Source: Synergistaceae bacterium (GTDB taxonomy: Bacteria; Synergistota; Synergistia; Synergistales; Synergistaceae). From it: a stretch of DNA of 7,081 bases. The stretch covers positions 1 to 7,081 of the forward strand of contig JAISQC010000103.1 of the NCBI GenBank assembly GCA_031274465.1. Direction: 5' to 3'. The notes under the pieces are model-generated. The model saw only the letters and a list, made by a program, of their open reading frames with translations, did not search any database and was not told the DNA's origin. Below are positions 6,301 to 7,081 of this stretch, in pieces; the first letter of the stretch is position 1; each line of letters starts with the position of its first letter. A program made the position numbers and the translations under genes.

Positions 6301-7081
6301 GCAGCGGGCGGGAATCTTCAGATGTGCAGGCGATGAGCCGCTCCGACCTGTCCGCGTTCCAAACGTGGGGGAGCCAGCGCATCCACTCCCATTCGCGGCG
6401 CTCGCTCTCGGGGTACACGCAGACGATTTTAACGTCTTCGTACGAATGATGCGTGGCGACGCCCACCGCTATGGTCCACGCCATCTTCCTTATCGCGGCC
6501 CTGCTTCCGGCAAGCCCCGTGACCGTCGAGGACGCAAGGGAGTGGGTCGCCGGGACGCCGGAAAGCGCCCCATGCCTCTCTTTCAGCGACTGAGCCTCTT
6601 TCAAAAGGGGGTCTTCCTCGATGGCGAGCTGAACCTGCGGGATTTTCACCTTCACGTTGGATGCCGTCCGCGCCGAGCCAAGCCGCACTTCAAGAAAATC
6701 GGCGTCCGAAGCGGTGCGCTCCCACAGCCTGCGCCCGATCCGCCCGGCTATGGCGGCGCATTCGTGGACGCTCGGGTTCACCGCGTCGAGCGCCTGAATG
6801 TATCTGGTTTCAGCCTCGGTGATAACCGCGTCGATGCCCCTTAAGTGCTCGTCGTATTTATCGCGGGCGAGGCTCTGCGTCTCGTTCCATTTTTTCATCT
6901 GCGACTTGTGGTTTACTATCGATATGAAGATGCTGACTGAGGACATGGGGACGGTGTAGTACAGCATCGTCCGATTTTTCATCAAAAACGACACCGACAC
7001 CATCACCAGGATCATCATGGCCGGCGGCAGCAACACGGACAGCCATGAAACCGACGGCTTGGCACCCCTGTTCGGCGGCGG
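3299..7081 (-). CDS. essC: EssC/EccC-type FtsK/SpoIIIE ATPase of the type VII secretion system (5'-partial)
   Basis: The frame is open to the right edge, so the N-terminus (FHA domains in EssC) lies outside; 1260 codons are present, numbered here from the edge. Two membrane segments come first (about 13-33 and 40-56), separated by a very short loop. A helical and DUF-like region follows. The first ATPase domain has P-loop GATRWGKS (448-455; 5740-5717), Walker B IVIDEF (D559, E560), and the EssC-typical ATQSPGG and NSRFRICLK stretches. The second has GAPSSGKT (791-798; 4711-4688) and Walker B VVIDN, with Asn896 in place of Glu, as is usual for this domain. The third has GLPGSGKT (1066-1073; 3886-3863) and ICIDE (D1147, E1148). 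EssC is the motor that recognises and exports WXG100-dimer substrates at the membrane. The Arg-Trp inside P-loop 1 is unusual. The C-terminal end, which determines substrate specificity in EssC variants, is complete. Confidence 0.96.
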   Translation of the reverse strand, partial: PPPNRGAKPSVSWLSVLLPPAMMILVMVSVSFLMKNRTMLYYTVPMSSVSIFISIVNHKSQMKKWNETQSLARDKYDEHLRGIDAVITEAETRYIQALDAVNPSVHECAAIAGRIGRRLWERTASDADFLEVRLGSARTASNVKVKIPQVQLAIEEDPLLKEAQSLKERHGALSGVPATHSLASSTVTGLAGSRAAIRKMAWTIAVGVATHHSYEDVKIVCVYPESERREWEWMRWLPHVWNADRSERLIACTSEDSRPLLREMGDLLKSRRRGASNDHKGPEMPFYLLLLADKSLTEDSGEQILPESQQLGMTVVYAYGGMELLPGECQAIVNCDEAACSLQLKSGAAGWASFAPERISRSLADEFARSLAPVRLRSSAVTASMPDYITFLQGYGANRVDELDVMGRWLGSAPFKSIAAPLGIRENGETFCFDIHEKGMGPHGIVAGATRWGKSETLTTWLLSVALNFHPHEVSFVLIDFKGDGLSGILMELPHVAGVISNVDDITSIERNLRSLHGELIRRQLVFKETKLENIHKYQEAYRNGRAPEPMPYLIIVIDEFAELKTQFPDQMNEFISIARVGGSLGVYMVLATQSPGGIVAGQVSANSRFRICLKTSEAGESKEILGTTDAFRITIRGRAIVKVGNNEVYEHVQTFYSKAPYQPATGQKGPATKINIVEANGRRVRPEVYEKTAGAEGGDLSEGRAVSRFIRETAEKNGISDARKVWTEALPKQLFLSDLIGGREAFQNGAWQERSDGLSVVAGLVDDPEGQRQYPLVLDFMRDGHHIVYGAPSSGKTAFLQTVLLSAASLYTPDQVQFVVLDFGSWGMKIFEGLPHTLLIADANDAEKVKEAEEYLTGELASRKRRFAEQGVGVIEAYREITGESIPALLVVIDNMASLHAMYPDMLDSLIDVAREGGGLGLYLAITAGNQGSFMYRVSQYVKASYALQLTDRADYRALVGGNGRVEPGHFPGRGLAKGPLEFQTALCVSGAGEGERVKQLRAICSAMSDSWTGPKASLARGSSQEIDADSMQFDKNRVQIGIDRAASGAYDFIFENMNGCVISGLPGSGKTNALGLIVRALAGDSDTDIYIYEKGDALESLCGGRARTARDGAESDAMMAELAAEYDRRNDEGSEGAPRIAICIDELGRFFEEVSDEGADALDVIIRNGEEYGMYVWVTGDAAELTRFHNQAMKPLKSCLANGNAIALGGRLKDHSMFNALHDENDCALQGYVACVMHGRRASFVKLAYVGLAVAANA
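6914..7045 (-). other. Two transmembrane segments of EssC
   Basis: The segment at 7045-6983 reads WLSVLLPPAMMILVMVSVSFL, and the segment at 6964-6914 reads LYYTVPMSSVSIFISI. They are separated by the short loop MKNRTM. Paired membrane helices placed before the ATPase modules are the standard EssC/EccC arrangement, and they show that the gene's true start lies further right than any start codon inside the window. Confidence 0.8.

Noticed and set aside
7034..7036. GTG at 7036 as the start of essC
   Set aside because: The frame stays open upstream to the window edge, this start would fall inside the first membrane helix, and EssC proteins have a long N-terminal region before it.

Overview
The window is a compact, entirely minus-strand piece of a type VII (ESX/WXG100) secretion locus. 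In transcription order, from the right edge to the left, it holds: the 5'-truncated membrane ATPase EssC/EccC (7081-3299); a YukD/EsaB-like ubiquitin-fold protein (3306-3043); a canonical WXG100 protein of the EsxA type (2995-2702); an unrecognised 145-residue protein that may be a substrate chaperone (2625-2188); a 102-residue WXG-like partner with a C-terminal YxxxD export motif (2201-1893); a 297-residue protein with two WXG-like helical blocks and a proline-rich tail (1886-993); and a protein running off the left edge (929-1) with a WXG-like head, a glycine-rich repeat linker and a CHAP-like domain that lacks the expected catalytic Cys and His.

The DNA is visibly GC-rich, apart from two AT-rich patches at about 930-1010 and 1560-1620. 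A ubiquitin-like YukD/EsaB protein next to a three-P-loop EssC points to a Firmicutes-style (T7SSb) apparatus, so the host is probably a Gram-positive bacterium with GC-rich DNA, for example a Coriobacteriia-like actinobacterium or a high-GC Firmicute. The sequence alone does not settle this. No rRNA, tRNA, CRISPR array or transposon is visible.

The genes are tightly packed: 8-bp and 14-bp overlaps, a 6-bp gap, and gaps of 47, 63 and 76 bp elsewhere. This fits one operon. The 76-bp gap after esxA carries a strong hairpin that probably tunes expression between esxA and the downstream substrate genes. The likely logic is that EssC powers export, the YukD-like protein is an accessory component, the EsxA-like protein is the core substrate, and the four downstream genes are a chaperone plus co-secreted substrate module that delivers a CHAP-fold protein to the cell surface.

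The most unusual parts are the apparently dead CHAP domain joined by a repeat linker to a WXG-like head, the tandem-WXG protein with a proline tail ending in YxxxE, the gene order essC-esaB-esxA, and an Arg-Trp pair inside the first P-loop of EssC. EsaA, EssA and EssB homologues are not in the window.
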